A stretch of DNA of 64,000 nucleotides from CAJWOS01 sp964502005 (GTDB lineage Bacteria > Myxococcota_A > UBA796 > UBA2385), in assembly GCA_964502005.1 (NCBI GenBank), contig CAZCUX010000010.1, forward strand, positions 168,472 through 232,471, written 5' to 3'. Of the stretch, positions 38,301 to 46,293 are shown one piece after another. A model generated the notes under the pieces. That model was not told the origin of the DNA, searched no databases, and saw only the letters and a list, made by a program, of their open reading frames with translations. Numbering within the stretch: position 1 is the stretch's first letter; the number at the start of each line of letters is the position of its first letter. Made by a program: the position numbers and the translations under genes.

Positions 38301-41300
38301 AAGGACGCGATGAGGTCTGCGAACGCAGGCAAAATGGCCGCAGCAACGGCATCTGCGTTGCCCTTCGACAAGCCAGCACGCACGGCACCCTCGGCCAGCG
38401 CCGCCAAAGCGGATGCCGGGAGGGCACCGAAAGCGGGTGTGGTGGTCGCCACTCGGGGCGCGGACGGCGGGGGCGGAACAGCCACAATGCCGGATGGCGA
38501 CCGAGAAACACGCGTCGGAGGCAGTTGCGCAGGACGCGTCGCGCCGAGGCGTTGTCCAGCGTACGAGGCAAGGTCGCGCAGGCTCTTGAGTTGGTTCAAG
38601 CGGAAGTCGGGGTCGTGCTCCAACTGGAAGCGGTCCCGAAGCCGCGCCACTACTTCGGCTTGCTTCACAGTATCGACGCCGAGGTCTGCTTCGAGCTCGT
38701 CGTCTGCGGACAGCTCCTCGGGGGCGTAGCCGGTGAGCTCGGCCACCAAACGCAACACCTCATCGAGCACATAACCCGTAGCAGAATCGGCGACGCCCGG
38801 AGCGACCGGCAGCACCGACCGACGCGCGAGGCGCGCTTCGATAGCCGGCGTCGACGCACGCCGCGGCAAGGGGTCGGCGAAAATATCCATGGGGACCGGC
38901 TCGGCCCGAATCGGCAATCCCAATGCGACCAAAGCCGCGAGAGCCGCATCAAACGACGCAAGCTCTCCAACCTTCGGGTGATTGGTAAAGATCGCGCGAT
39001 GGGGACGCCGCTTGAGGGTGTTCGCCACAAAGCCCGTCAGAGCGCGCTTGGGACCACACTCCACAAACACCCGCGCGCCCTCCGCGTACATTCGCTCCAA
39101 CTGCGCAATCCACTCCACCGGCGCCGCGACCTGCTCGGACAAGAGGTCGAGGATTTCTGCCCGCGTGCGCGGATACCAGCCACTTGTGACGTTGGTGGTG
39201 ATGGGCCGACGCGCGGGACGAATGTCAAGACGGTTGAGGACACGCCGCAGCGGCTCACTGGCGGGCGCGACGATGCGCGTGTGGAACGCATGGCTGACGG
39301 GAAGAGGGTGGACCGTGATGCCGCGGGAACGAAACGCTTCCATTGCCGCGTCTACTGCGTCACTTTCGCCAGCGATGACGGTCTGTGTAGGACAGTTTTT
39401 GTTGGCCGCGACGACGTAGCCGGGAATCTCGGCAAGCACCTCCACTACCCGCTCTTCGGATGCGGCGATGCCGGCCATACGACCGGGGTCGTCGATTTTG
39501 ACCGCGGCCATCTCCCGTCCGCGCGCCGAAACCGCGATGAGGGCGTCCTCAAACGACATGATGCCCGCCGCAACGACCGCCGCGTATTCGCCGAGCGAGT
39601 GGCCCGCGACCATGTCGGGCAACACACCAAACGACGCCAAGAGACGGAGAATGGCGATGTCAACGGCCAAAGTGGCGGGCTGCGAAATCGCGGTGTCCTG
39701 CAACCGGGCAAACTGCTCCGCTTCCGACATCGACGGGTCACGCCGAATAAACGAGGTGAGCGGACGTCCCAGCTCGGGGGTCATCACGCGGTCGGCTTCG
39801 GCGAAGGTCTCGGCGACAATAGGGTAGCGCTGGGCAAGCTCGAGTCCCATGCCGATATATTGGCTACCTTGCCCCGTGAATAAAAACGCAACCTTGCCGT
39901 CAAATGCTTCTTCTTCCAACGCAATGCCGCGAGACCGCAACATCGCGCCATCGCCATCTCGCTCCAGAGAGCTGCGAAGGCGCTTCATTTGCGCCTCGCG
40001 CGCGTCTGGCGAGTCCGCAGCGGCGGCCACGCGCACTGGCGCATCCGGCTCAAACGGCGCACTCGGCATCGACAACCGGGAAAGGAGGTCTTGCCGGTCC
40101 TCGCCGGACACCGCCCAGATGCCCGGAGGGACCGGCGTATCGGTCACGGGAGTCGGCGCAGAAGCAGCGATAGACGCGCGTTCCACGCGGACCTCTTCGC
40201 CCACTTGTTCGAGCACCACATGGAAGTTTGTACCGCCGAACCCGAACGCGCTCACGCCTGCGCGGCGCAAACCTGGGGTGCTCCAAGCCTCTGCATTCGT
40301 CTGGACTTGGAGCGGAATGGTTGCGAAGGGAACATCAGGGCGCGCGCGCTGAAAGCCGGCGCTGGGCGGAAATACACCATGGTGAATCGCAAGGGCCGCC
40401 TTGATGAGACTCGCCGCACCTGCAGCGCTCTTCAAGTGACCAATGTTGGACTTCACGCTACCCAAGCGCATCGGGCCGCGCGAACCACGCCGATTGGGTC
40501 CCACAAACTCGGAAAGCGCCTCAACTTCTACCTTGTCCCCCACGATGGTGCTGGTGCCGTGCGCTTCGACGAGGTCGACCTCCGCAGGGTCAATTCCCGC
40601 GGATTGGTAGGCTCTCTCGAGCGCAAGGCGCTGACCACGCGGATTGGGCGCCGTAATACCCTTCCCCTTGCCGTCGCTCGACCCGCCAATGCCGCGGATT
40701 ACGGCGTAAATGCGGTCGCCGTCACGCTGCGCGTCCGAGAGACGCTTGAGCACCAGCACGCCCGCGCCCTCTCCCATCACGAAGCCGTCGGCCTCGGCGT
40801 CGAAAGGAACGCTGTGGCGGGGCGACAACGCGCCAATCTTGCAGAACTTGGTGTAGGTAGCCACACCCATCGAGCGGTCAGCGCCGCCGGTGACGGCGAG
40901 GTCGAAGTCGCCCTGCTGAAGGCCCTTTACCGCAGCTTGTACGGCGGCCATCGAGCTCGCGCACGCGGCGTCGGTGGTAAAGTTGGGGCCGGACAAATCG
41001 AAAGCGTTGGCGACCCGCCCCGCAATGACGTTGGCAAGCTCGCCAGGCATCGCGTCTTCGTTGATGGGAGGCAGCCCCTCTACGACCTTCTCACCAAACT
41101 CGGCCAAGATAGCTGCCTGGATATTGGGCGCCAAGCCTTGGAAACCCGGAACCGCCGCCAACGCGGCCTGAAACGCGGGCACGCGAGCCCGCACGGTGTA
41201 GTCGTCGGTGAGCTCGCCCCCCATGCTATTGCCCAGAATGACGGCTGTACGCGTGCGGTCGAAGTCCCGACCTTCGGCGTCGCGGGCGCTCACCTTTAGG

Positions 41301-42409
41301 TTGGCATCCTGAAGTGCGTCGGCCACCGATTCAAGCGTGATTTGCTGCACAGGGTCGATGGACTGCACGGCGGCAGGCGGAATCCGAAATCGCCGCGCAT
41401 TGAATCGGAAGTCCGACAGAAAGCCGCCGATTCGCGAGTAGGTGCGGTCTGGCACCGACCGGTCGGGATTCCAGAACAAGGCTGGATTCCAACGTTCCGG
41501 CGGAACATCCGTAATCGCGCAGGTTCCGCTCAACACCATCTTCCAGAAGGCATCAATGGACGATGCTCCCGGCAACCGGCAACCCAATCCAACAATCGCC
41601 ACCGGCTCGGGACCGCCCGACCGTTTGGCGACAGGCGCTCCCACAGCTACCGCCGCAGCTTCTTGTTGCAGCGCATCCAGAACGCCTTCGAGATCCCCGT
41701 ATCGGTCTGCAACTTCGCGCGCGCGTGCAACTGCTACGCCCGCCGGAAACGCGACCTCTGCGGGGTTGTCCCGGTGAAACCAACCTTGGGCACAATCCCA
41801 AAATGAATCGCCCGACAACAATCGGCGAAGGACAGGGGCCAGCGGCGCAGCCTGAATTCGAAACCCATTGACCACATGAGACGTTGCAGAATCGGCACGG
41901 TCGATGCGAGCCTGCAATGCCGACGGCACATCCAAGGCAGGGAGACCCAACAAGAGGTCGGAGACGACGATTCCTTGCGCCCCCGCCTTCCGCGCCGCGC
42001 CGACGTCGCCCGGTCCCGTGCCCGCATCGAGCAGCACGGGCACAGAAGTGGACATCTCCCGAAGCATTTCAAGCCCCGGACGCGCACCGCACGGTCCCCC
42101 CGCCTCCGAACCACGCAGCACGACGCCCGCAAAACCCGCGGCAACAGGCGTCGAATCGGTGCACTCGATATACGTCGCGCGGCCGGGAATAGGCTGCGAT
42201 TCAGCGTTGCCAGCAGCCAAGACCACGGGACCCGTACCTGGAGCATTGCGCGCATCACGCACGCGAACCCAGGCCCCATCGGGAATCTCAACGGGAGCCG
42301 ACGCACAGGTCAAGTCCACAACCGGTATGGCACCTGCAGCCAGAACCCGCTTGGTTAGCGAAATCCGGGCGACGGGAAGAATACACAGGATAGAGAAGGC
42401 GTTGGCCAT
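32369..42409 (-). CDS. Single-chain PUFA-synthase-like type I megasynthase (NPD-KS-AT-ACP-KS-4xACP-KR-DH-PPT)
   Basis: 3,346 aa; ATG at 42409 follows GGGAG. Domains: NPD-like TIM-barrel remnant (about 1-235); KS1 (270-715; Cys483, His617 and His658); malonyl-type AT (842-1160; GHSLGE with Ser938); ACP1 (Thr1247); KS2 (1370-1860; Cys1610, His1758, His1798, with the first His in SHETYT rather than EAHGT); four ACPs (Thr1961, 2060, 2176 and 2283); KR (2340-2820; TGGTRG, Tyr2744); hotdog DH (2830-3090; His2858, Glu3021 where Asp is usual); C-terminal phosphopantetheinyl transferase (3130-3346; Asp3232, Lys3270-Glu3271). All five ACPs read DLG(V/I)DTVKQAE, with Thr in place of the phosphopantetheine Ser. 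There is no thioesterase. Related to PfaA/HglE-type lipid synthases; the product is unknown. Confidence 0.93.
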   Translation of the reverse strand: MANAFSILCILPVARISLTKRVLAAGAIPVVDLTCASAPVEIPDGAWVRVRDARNAPGTGPVVLAAGNAESQPIPGRATYIECTDSTPVAAGFAGVVLRGSEAGGPCGARPGLEMLREMSTSVPVLLDAGTGPGDVGAARKAGAQGIVVSDLLLGLPALDVPSALQARIDRADSATSHVVNGFRIQAAPLAPVLRRLLSGDSFWDCAQGWFHRDNPAEVAFPAGVAVARAREVADRYGDLEGVLDALQQEAAAVAVGAPVAKRSGGPEPVAIVGLGCRLPGASSIDAFWKMVLSGTCAITDVPPERWNPALFWNPDRSVPDRTYSRIGGFLSDFRFNARRFRIPPAAVQSIDPVQQITLESVADALQDANLKVSARDAEGRDFDRTRTAVILGNSMGGELTDDYTVRARVPAFQAALAAVPGFQGLAPNIQAAILAEFGEKVVEGLPPINEDAMPGELANVIAGRVANAFDLSGPNFTTDAACASSMAAVQAAVKGLQQGDFDLAVTGGADRSMGVATYTKFCKIGALSPRHSVPFDAEADGFVMGEGAGVLVLKRLSDAQRDGDRIYAVIRGIGGSSDGKGKGITAPNPRGQRLALERAYQSAGIDPAEVDLVEAHGTSTIVGDKVEVEALSEFVGPNRRGSRGPMRLGSVKSNIGHLKSAAGAASLIKAALAIHHGVFPPSAGFQRARPDVPFATIPLQVQTNAEAWSTPGLRRAGVSAFGFGGTNFHVVLEQVGEEVRVERASIAASAPTPVTDTPVPPGIWAVSGEDRQDLLSRLSMPSAPFEPDAPVRVAAAADSPDAREAQMKRLRSSLERDGDGAMLRSRGIALEEEAFDGKVAFLFTGQGSQYIGMGLELAQRYPIVAETFAEADRVMTPELGRPLTSFIRRDPSMSEAEQFARLQDTAISQPATLAVDIAILRLLASFGVLPDMVAGHSLGEYAAVVAAGIMSFEDALIAVSARGREMAAVKIDDPGRMAGIAASEERVVEVLAEIPGYVVAANKNCPTQTVIAGESDAVDAAMEAFRSRGITVHPLPVSHAFHTRIVAPASEPLRRVLNRLDIRPARRPITTNVTSGWYPRTRAEILDLLSEQVAAPVEWIAQLERMYAEGARVFVECGPKRALTGFVANTLKRRPHRAIFTNHPKVGELASFDAALAALVALGLPIRAEPVPMDIFADPLPRRASTPAIEARLARRSVLPVAPGVADSATGYVLDEVLRLVAELTGYAPEELSADDELEADLGVDTVKQAEVVARLRDRFQLEHDPDFRLNQLKSLRDLASYAGQRLGATRPAQLPPTRVSRSPSGIVAVPPPPSAPRVATTTPAFGALPASALAALAEGAVRAGLSKGNADAVAAAILPAFADLIASLQTALASVAPAPVPTQARAPVPAPVSAPPPKALGVVATGASIGLPGGNEVFGEDNVARILAGENRIERLSDDDEAALLHRNIVRLRKDPKTGQGTFEPVTMREDVIRLAGIGRGVDPEAWGIDASLAGALDITSILAIAAGLEALRDAGIPLVEVTRTTASGRSVSVGWRLPEALRDGTGVIFASAFPGYSNFVRHMEQNGDDGEGRFDRRFLFQVLGMGHSQLAQFIGARGPNTHINAACASTTQAVALAQDWIRLGRAERVVVVGADDVTNDAMLSWIGAGFLAAGAATTAEKVEDGALPFDARRNGMILGMGAVGLVIEREDLAHARGTAPLARLLATKVANSAFHGTRLDAQHIADQVTAVVQDACAVAGVQPGAMARDALFMSHETYTPARGGSAAAEIQGLRAAFGDDARHVVVTNTKGFTGHPMGAGIEDAIAIKALQYETVPPVPNLQVPDPDLGDLTLSRGGRRSVRFAVRLAAGFGSQLALAVWERMARGDDRVADAAAQVAWLRSISGLAAPTLTVAQRTLRVVEGAAEVAALPPAPVAAPAAPSVDVAGLVRSVLAAKTGYAADEFDDNDELEADLGIDTVKQAEVMAELRDRLGLPADAPVSATGPLTLRALVAAVTGLATGGAPTRAPTPSPAPAAVGFDRAVLSAMVREVLAEKTGYASDEFDDNDELEADLGVDTVKQAEVMSELRTRLGIAADAPVNTSGPLTLRSLVDGIAGLAAAPAGAPAVAPAVAPQPSVAVAPPVAAPVASAPTPAMDTSALSALVREVLADKTGYAADEFDEDDELEADLGVDTVKQAEVLADLRARLGLPTAQAMEADGPLTLRRLVQALAVAMKGAESPVAPASSPPAIEPATPPASAHLPSIEDVRQMVRAALSDKTGYAADEFDDNDELEADLGIDTVKQAEVLADLRDRLHLPAESLATGGALTVRTLAQALHERLRSGPAPETSPVPSPEAEAAAPSPETLVPWPSDTLVPERDPIADESALPPSFRIRRPVVVPVARMGAPVSLAGSHVRVLGEGTYANAIRTALQERGCLLDTEPAGSVDGPIALVVDAGDSVNETFTLAQSLHGNPPQRWICATRLGADPSWIDPEIGMAEGARAGAAKSLGREWADCVAQVVDVDPLLKDDQAARLLLDEAASPDPSAEVLLDGRGRQVVRLVVEDRPPSHGILRDNPVILLTGGTRGVTARVARTLAERGPVRLVLVARTAPGREPLDEAVAKAAIKAELQAAGERATPARVEARLAPLRRAEEARQTLVDLETAGAEVMFIEADMRDDASVGAALDAARARFGFIDGVIHGAGIEESRQLADKTAADFDRIFASKAGGGFALARKLERVAWFVHMGSVAGRFGNAGQIDYSAANEAMARVCLSRPRSLHVDWTAWGDTGMAVRGGMQHLLESRGVDLLPAAAGAALLVDFIAAGVCGEVVVAGALGNFDEPVAHPLVDRMVYAGDAIVCEARLSRARAPWILDHAIDNTPVLPGVVGLELMAAAASLAAPGEAIVGADDVVFSVPVKLYGDAETVVVATAERVGESAVRCALSSRREGRGGRIIQTDHFTATVRLAGAPTCSPLPPAFFFADEPISRTDIYRRFFHGPGFQVVDEVGAVAENGLIADGAVNHAALGSGLLTRPLVLELAFQAAGLHRMAVDGIQALPARIEQVRFEGDAEDNERLGVMVQVREDGAYDVDIDAGAGPVLRLRGFQMVDTGPLPEPERFPVPEDGWPVVLKGAAVTPVKPTAGPIAAHPYAPMAAVWPNAGADSLPPEDAQQLSARGRTRRVADRLAGQQAARRAVRALVGEGAAFSVGRSPSGAPNVAGTASPVAVSLTHTDGGALAIAAPNGRIGIDAERVVLRPPSFARAWLTHLEQERDADDPMAVTRAWCAKEAALKALGTGLRLHPRNVEVTSVVGRRLHLSLSAEAREICGNGPMLCTWSLVGDLVVVVVSLGAGARIQRVALRAG
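35520..36610 (-). repeat. Four tandem ACP-encoding repeats
   Basis: Four units spaced about 300-350 bp apart encode KTGYAxDEFDxxDELEADLG then (I/V)DTVKQAEV. Their DNA is strongly similar over about 100 bp each, pointing to internal duplication. Pro/Ala-rich linkers between units differ. Confidence 0.9.
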
Positions 42410-42629
42410 TGTCCGCGCTCCCAAAAAGCGATTTCCCGATGTAACCGGCTTGTCAGGTCCGGCGGCACCCAAACCCTCCCGACACCTGCCGGAATACAAC
42501 AAAGCAGGTCAAAAGAGGGCCGAATGCGTTCCATTTTCCCCGAAGTGGGGGCGCACCGTTTCGGGATAGGCTCTCGTTTTCTCGCAAAGCGGGGGATGAC
42601 GTGCCCCTGTTTGTGCGTGATTCCGCGCG

Positions 42630-44018
42630 ATGGCGTCGGTTGGTGAGGTTTTTGTGTCGCAAACGGCGCCCCAAGCAGGGGTCTTTCGCACACTCGCTCG
42701 TCTCGCCGCACCCGTTGTTGGCCTCAACGTTCTGGCGGTGCTGTCTCTCGCAGTCGACACCGCGATGGTCGGGCGCCTTCCGGGCGCGGCGGTGTCTCTG
42801 ACCGGCATGGGCTACGCCACCCAGCTTGCATTTCTCCTGATGGTTGCAATGATGGGCCTTATGGTAGGCACCGTCGCGTTTGTTGCACGGGCGCATGGAG
42901 CAGGTGACCAAGCGCAGGTTTACCGCGTGGTGCGACAATCGGTCACGATGACCGTGCTCTTGGGCTGCAGCGTCGCAATTCTGGGCAATATCTTCGCGAG
43001 GCCGCTTCTTTCGCTATTGGGAGCCAAGAACGAAGACCTTGTCGCTGGACTCTCGTACTTGCGCCCATCTCTCGCGTTCGCGATGGTGACGTATCTCAAC
43101 CTCCTGTTGGCCGCTGTCTTGCGAGGTGTGGGCAACACCCGGCTTGCATTCTTGGTTGCCATTGGAAGCAACTTACTCAATGTTGTTTTCAACTACTTGT
43201 TCATTCTAGGCAACGCCGGATTTCCTGCACTCGGCCTCATGGGTGCGGCCATTGGGACAGGACTTTCACAACTTTCCGCTGTGGTACTTATTATAGTATT
43301 ATTGGCTCAGGGCATCGAACCGGCCCTCCACCTACGCCTCACACCCGAGCGACCCGACCCAGCCCTCTTGCGCGCGTTGGTGCGCGTTGGTGCGCCCGCT
43401 GCCGCCGATATGTTGGTTCTCAATGCGGGCATGCTGAGTATTGTCGGTATGCTCGGACAGCTTGACCCACTCGCTGTCGCGGCGCACGGCTTGGGCCTGC
43501 GCGTGCAGGCCCTCGCATTTGTGCCAGGAATGGGAATTTCGCAGTCTATTGGCGCTCTGGTAGGACAAGCATTGGGCCGCAAAGAGCCAGAGCGGGCCTG
43601 GGCAACCTTACGCAGCGGGATTCTGTTGTGTATGGCCGTGATGAGTACCATGGCGGCTGGCATTTTGGTGGGGCGCGCCGCTATCGTCCAAATCTTTGAT
43701 GTAGACCCAACAAGCCCACTTGGAATGTATGCGCAGCAATGGATGTCGTTGTTGGGCTGGTCTATGCCAGTGGTGGGAATTTACGTTGCAATCGTCGGCG
43801 CGCTCCAAGGTGCTGGCGCCACGCGGACCTCCCTCGGAATCAACCTTGCCAGCACGCTATTGCTCCAGGTGCCGCTCTCTTACGTCCTCGGATTTACCGC
43901 TGGATGGGGCACCTACGGCGTTTGGCTCGGTCTGCCGCTCGCGTTCGTTGGCAAAGCGGCGCTTGGCGGCTGGTTTATCCAACGCGGCACCTGGGCCCAG
44001 CCGGGCAAGATGCCCTAA
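42630..44018 (+). CDS. MATE-family multidrug / metabolite exporter
   Basis: 462 aa, about 12 transmembrane helices, cation-coupled. Family features: LAAPVVGLNVLAVLSLAVDT at the N-terminus, MVGRLPGAAVSLTGMGYATQ, a mid-protein repeat start LVRVGAPAAADMLVLNAGML, and VAAHGLGLRVQALAFVPGMG, then GISQSIGALVGQALGRKEPE. ATG at 42630 lacks a ribosome site; GTG at 42654 follows GGTGAGG and may be the true start. It diverges from the megasynthase across 220 bp and could export its product (inference). Confidence 0.92.
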   Translation: MASVGEVFVSQTAPQAGVFRTLARLAAPVVGLNVLAVLSLAVDTAMVGRLPGAAVSLTGMGYATQLAFLLMVAMMGLMVGTVAFVARAHGAGDQAQVYRVVRQSVTMTVLLGCSVAILGNIFARPLLSLLGAKNEDLVAGLSYLRPSLAFAMVTYLNLLLAAVLRGVGNTRLAFLVAIGSNLLNVVFNYLFILGNAGFPALGLMGAAIGTGLSQLSAVVLIIVLLAQGIEPALHLRLTPERPDPALLRALVRVGAPAAADMLVLNAGMLSIVGMLGQLDPLAVAAHGLGLRVQALAFVPGMGISQSIGALVGQALGRKEPERAWATLRSGILLCMAVMSTMAAGILVGRAAIVQIFDVDPTSPLGMYAQQWMSLLGWSMPVVGIYVAIVGALQGAGATRTSLGINLASTLLLQVPLSYVLGFTAGWGTYGVWLGLPLAFVGKAALGGWFIQRGTWAQPGKMP

Positions 44019-44028
44019 AACACGAACA

Positions 44029-44568
44029 TCAGGCGATGTGGAGGCCCAACATGCCCAACCACTCCTGAAGTTGTCCTTCGAGGGCCGCGAGGGTGCGTGT
44101 GTCGAGCTCGTCGTGAAAAAGCGCGGGGCGGCCGTCGGGGTCGTAGGTGAACTGGAGGTTGTCCAGCTCAAACTCCTCCTCCAAGCGCGAAACCAGCTGG
44201 GGGACCGCCGCAGATATCCGCTCGGCGGCTGCGCGTCCGTCGGCGCCATAGGTGTTGGGGCCGGTCAGGACTTCGTTGACCAAGTCTTCTGCGAAGGCGA
44301 CTGTGTCCCCATCGAGCGATGGATGGGAGAGCTCCACTTGTCCGGCGGGAGAAAAGCGGATGCGCCAGTCGCGGGTATCTGCTTCGGGAACGGCTTCGGC
44401 CAGCGTCTCGTAGAGCAATGAACGAAAGTTCCGGCGGCCTCCGAGGGTCTCTGCATGTCTCGCGGAGGAGCGCTCGCCGACCAAGGACCGAAGGCGGCTG
44501 CCGCGAACGGGATCTGCGCCGATTTTGGCGGTCGATTCAGCAAAAACGCTGGTGAGACGAGACAACAT
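44029..44568 (-). CDS. Protein of unknown function
   Basis: 179 aa, soluble, no signal peptide. Basic N-terminal third (RLRSLVGERSSARHAETLGG) and acidic helical C-terminal part (PQLVSRLEEEFELDNLQFTY, ALEGQLQEWLGMLGLHIA). No domain is recognised. The strand upstream of its ATG lacks a ribosome binding site, so the start is uncertain. Convergent with the MATE gene after 10 bp. Confidence 0.6.
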   Translation of the reverse strand: MLSRLTSVFAESTAKIGADPVRGSRLRSLVGERSSARHAETLGGRRNFRSLLYETLAEAVPEADTRDWRIRFSPAGQVELSHPSLDGDTVAFAEDLVNEVLTGPNTYGADGRAAAERISAAVPQLVSRLEEEFELDNLQFTYDPDGRPALFHDELDTRTLAALEGQLQEWLGMLGLHIA

Positions 44569-44618
44569 GAAGATACCGCGGAGGAAAAGGAGAACGTATC
44601 GCGATTGCGCCGGAGGCG

Positions 44619-45944
44619 TCAGCCCCCGCAGACCGACTCAGTCACTTCCAGTGCGTCGATGAGGTGTTGGTTGGTCTGTCCGCCAGTCCCCGCAGTAAAC
44701 CCAACATAACCCGGAAATCCAAACCAACCGGACAGGTCCTGGTCAATATAGACAACTCCATCCACAGATACGGTAACATGAGGCGCCACAACTTCGACGA
44801 CCATCTCGTGCCAGCCGGTATCTTCCATCTCCGGCAGCTCTGCCCACGCGGCTGGGTTGTCCACATCGCCATCAAACGTAAACGCAAGGTGGTCGGCTTC
44901 CGTAGGGTCCGCGTCGGCGTTGTAATAGGTGTCGACCTCAATCGACCAACCTGGAAGTGCGGGACCCGATGTGCAGGGCGCGTCGCCACCGTAGCCGATC
45001 CCGCATCCCGTGCCTCCCAGGAAGGTCGACATCCGGTCGGCATCCAACGTAGTCAGCGAAATTCCGTCTGCGCCCGTGCCGTCTCCAATATAAAACAAGA
45101 AACGAATCTGCACATTGCCGCCGGAGACCAATGTATCCGTCGCAAACGCGGTCCCCACGACATTACCGGCCACGGGCGTGAGCTCAAGCCAATCGTTGGT
45201 GGTGTCCCAACGCGCGACGCCCTCGAAGTGCCAAGCCGCGATGTCCAGTTCATCTGAAGTATAGCCAGCGTCTTGACACACCCCAACCAACGAAGTTGCC
45301 GTGTTGCCGCAACTATCGGTCGCCGTCAGCGTAACCATGTGGGCGCCCGGGGTATGCCCACTCCAACGGGCGGTCGCGATGCCGTCTGCACCGGCCGACG
45401 CCGTCCCAAACACACCGTCCACATTGCTAAACCAAGACAACGAAACGGGCTCCGGTCCGTCTTCAGCATCGGAGACTGTCGCCCGAAAGGTGGTCCCGGC
45501 GCTCCCAATGACATCCCCCTCGGTTGGCGACGTGATGCGCACCAAAGGAGCGGCATCGGCCTGCGCCGAAAGAGCCACCTCGACCGCAGGTTGGTCGGGG
45601 TCGTTGCTCTGGACCACCAAGCGTGCTTCCCCTGCACTTCCCGCGACGGGCAGCTCCAACGACGAGCCTGGTGGCAACGTCGACGGCAATCCAGAGGTGT
45701 CGACTGTCCAACCTTCGCCGTCTACCGTTGCGTCTTCGACGCGAAGGTCCGCGTCGCCTACATTCGCGACAATGACGACCTCATCGGACACACCGCAAAT
45801 ACCGCCGAGCGAAATATCGCCTGGATCTACCCGAATGTCCGGCGCGGTTTCCGGTGAAGCACCCGATTCCGGCGGGCCTTTTTCCGTGAAGCTGTAATCG
45901 GAGCATGCCCCGCACAACAAAAAGACGACAACGAAACGGTGCAT
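44619..45944 (-). CDS. Lipoprotein with Ig-like modules and an L-type lectin domain
   Basis: 441 aa; ATG at 45944 follows GAGG. Signal peptide with lipobox (FVVVFLLCGACSDY). Residues about 30-120 form a beta-sandwich (PDIRVDPGDISLGGICGVSD, LPPGSSLELPVAGSAGEARL), a second Ig-like module follows (VRITSPTEGDVIGSAGTTFR to SCGNTATS), and the last 200 residues match bacterial legume-lectin-like domains (FLFYIGDGTGADGISLTTL, IEVDTYYNADADPTEADHLA, GWHEMVVEVVAPHVTVSVDG). Such lectins bind carbohydrate with Ca2+ and Mn2+. Likely a surface adhesin or glycan receptor. Confidence 0.8.
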   Translation of the reverse strand: MHRFVVVFLLCGACSDYSFTEKGPPESGASPETAPDIRVDPGDISLGGICGVSDEVVIVANVGDADLRVEDATVDGEGWTVDTSGLPSTLPPGSSLELPVAGSAGEARLVVQSNDPDQPAVEVALSAQADAAPLVRITSPTEGDVIGSAGTTFRATVSDAEDGPEPVSLSWFSNVDGVFGTASAGADGIATARWSGHTPGAHMVTLTATDSCGNTATSLVGVCQDAGYTSDELDIAAWHFEGVARWDTTNDWLELTPVAGNVVGTAFATDTLVSGGNVQIRFLFYIGDGTGADGISLTTLDADRMSTFLGGTGCGIGYGGDAPCTSGPALPGWSIEVDTYYNADADPTEADHLAFTFDGDVDNPAAWAELPEMEDTGWHEMVVEVVAPHVTVSVDGVVYIDQDLSGWFGFPGYVGFTAGTGGQTNQHLIDALEVTESVCGG

Positions 45945-46037
45945 TCTGGACCTCAAGCTCCATTCTACCGTCATTCCATGTCAAAAGGAGTGCCTGCGCG
46001 CGTGAAATCTGCGCCTGCGCCTTCCACGGGCCACAAA

Positions 46038-46266
46038 TCAGCGCGCCCGTTCGGCTGGGCGCCCGTTGAGCCCCGCATCGACCGCCTTGGGATCGCCGTG
46101 GCCGCCCCACGTCTCCCACCCCCCGGCGTTGCCGCCCAAGGGACCTCACCCGCGAGGTCCGTATGCGCCTGGATTCCGCGGGTCCATAGCGTTCGACTCG
46201 TGGGTGAAGCCGTTGCACGCCAACAACACCAGCCGCCCGGACAGCCAACGCCGACATCCAAACCAA
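46038..46266 (-). pseudogene. Possible frameshifted small exported or lipoprotein gene
   Basis: Within a 349-bp gap, one minus-strand frame encodes LVLLACNGFTHESNAMDPRN then PGAYGPRG and stops at 46146-46148; the adjacent frame continues at once with GGNAGGWETWGGHGDPKAVD, then AGLNGRPAERAR, and stops at 46038. Both stretches have high GC in third position, as in real genes here. The simplest reading is a ~65-residue gene with a one-base frameshift near 46145 (real or a sequencing error). No complete start is identified. Confidence 0.25.
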
Positions 46267-46293
46267 CGCGGCGAAAGGTCCAAAGTGCCCAAT

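Noticed and set aside
36518..39883. 1,121-aa open frame on the plus strand inside the megasynthase
   Set aside because: Antisense shadow of GC-rich coding DNA; no ribosome site, and composition (Arg/Gly/Ala-rich) typical of reverse-complement frames. The minus-strand gene has clear domains.
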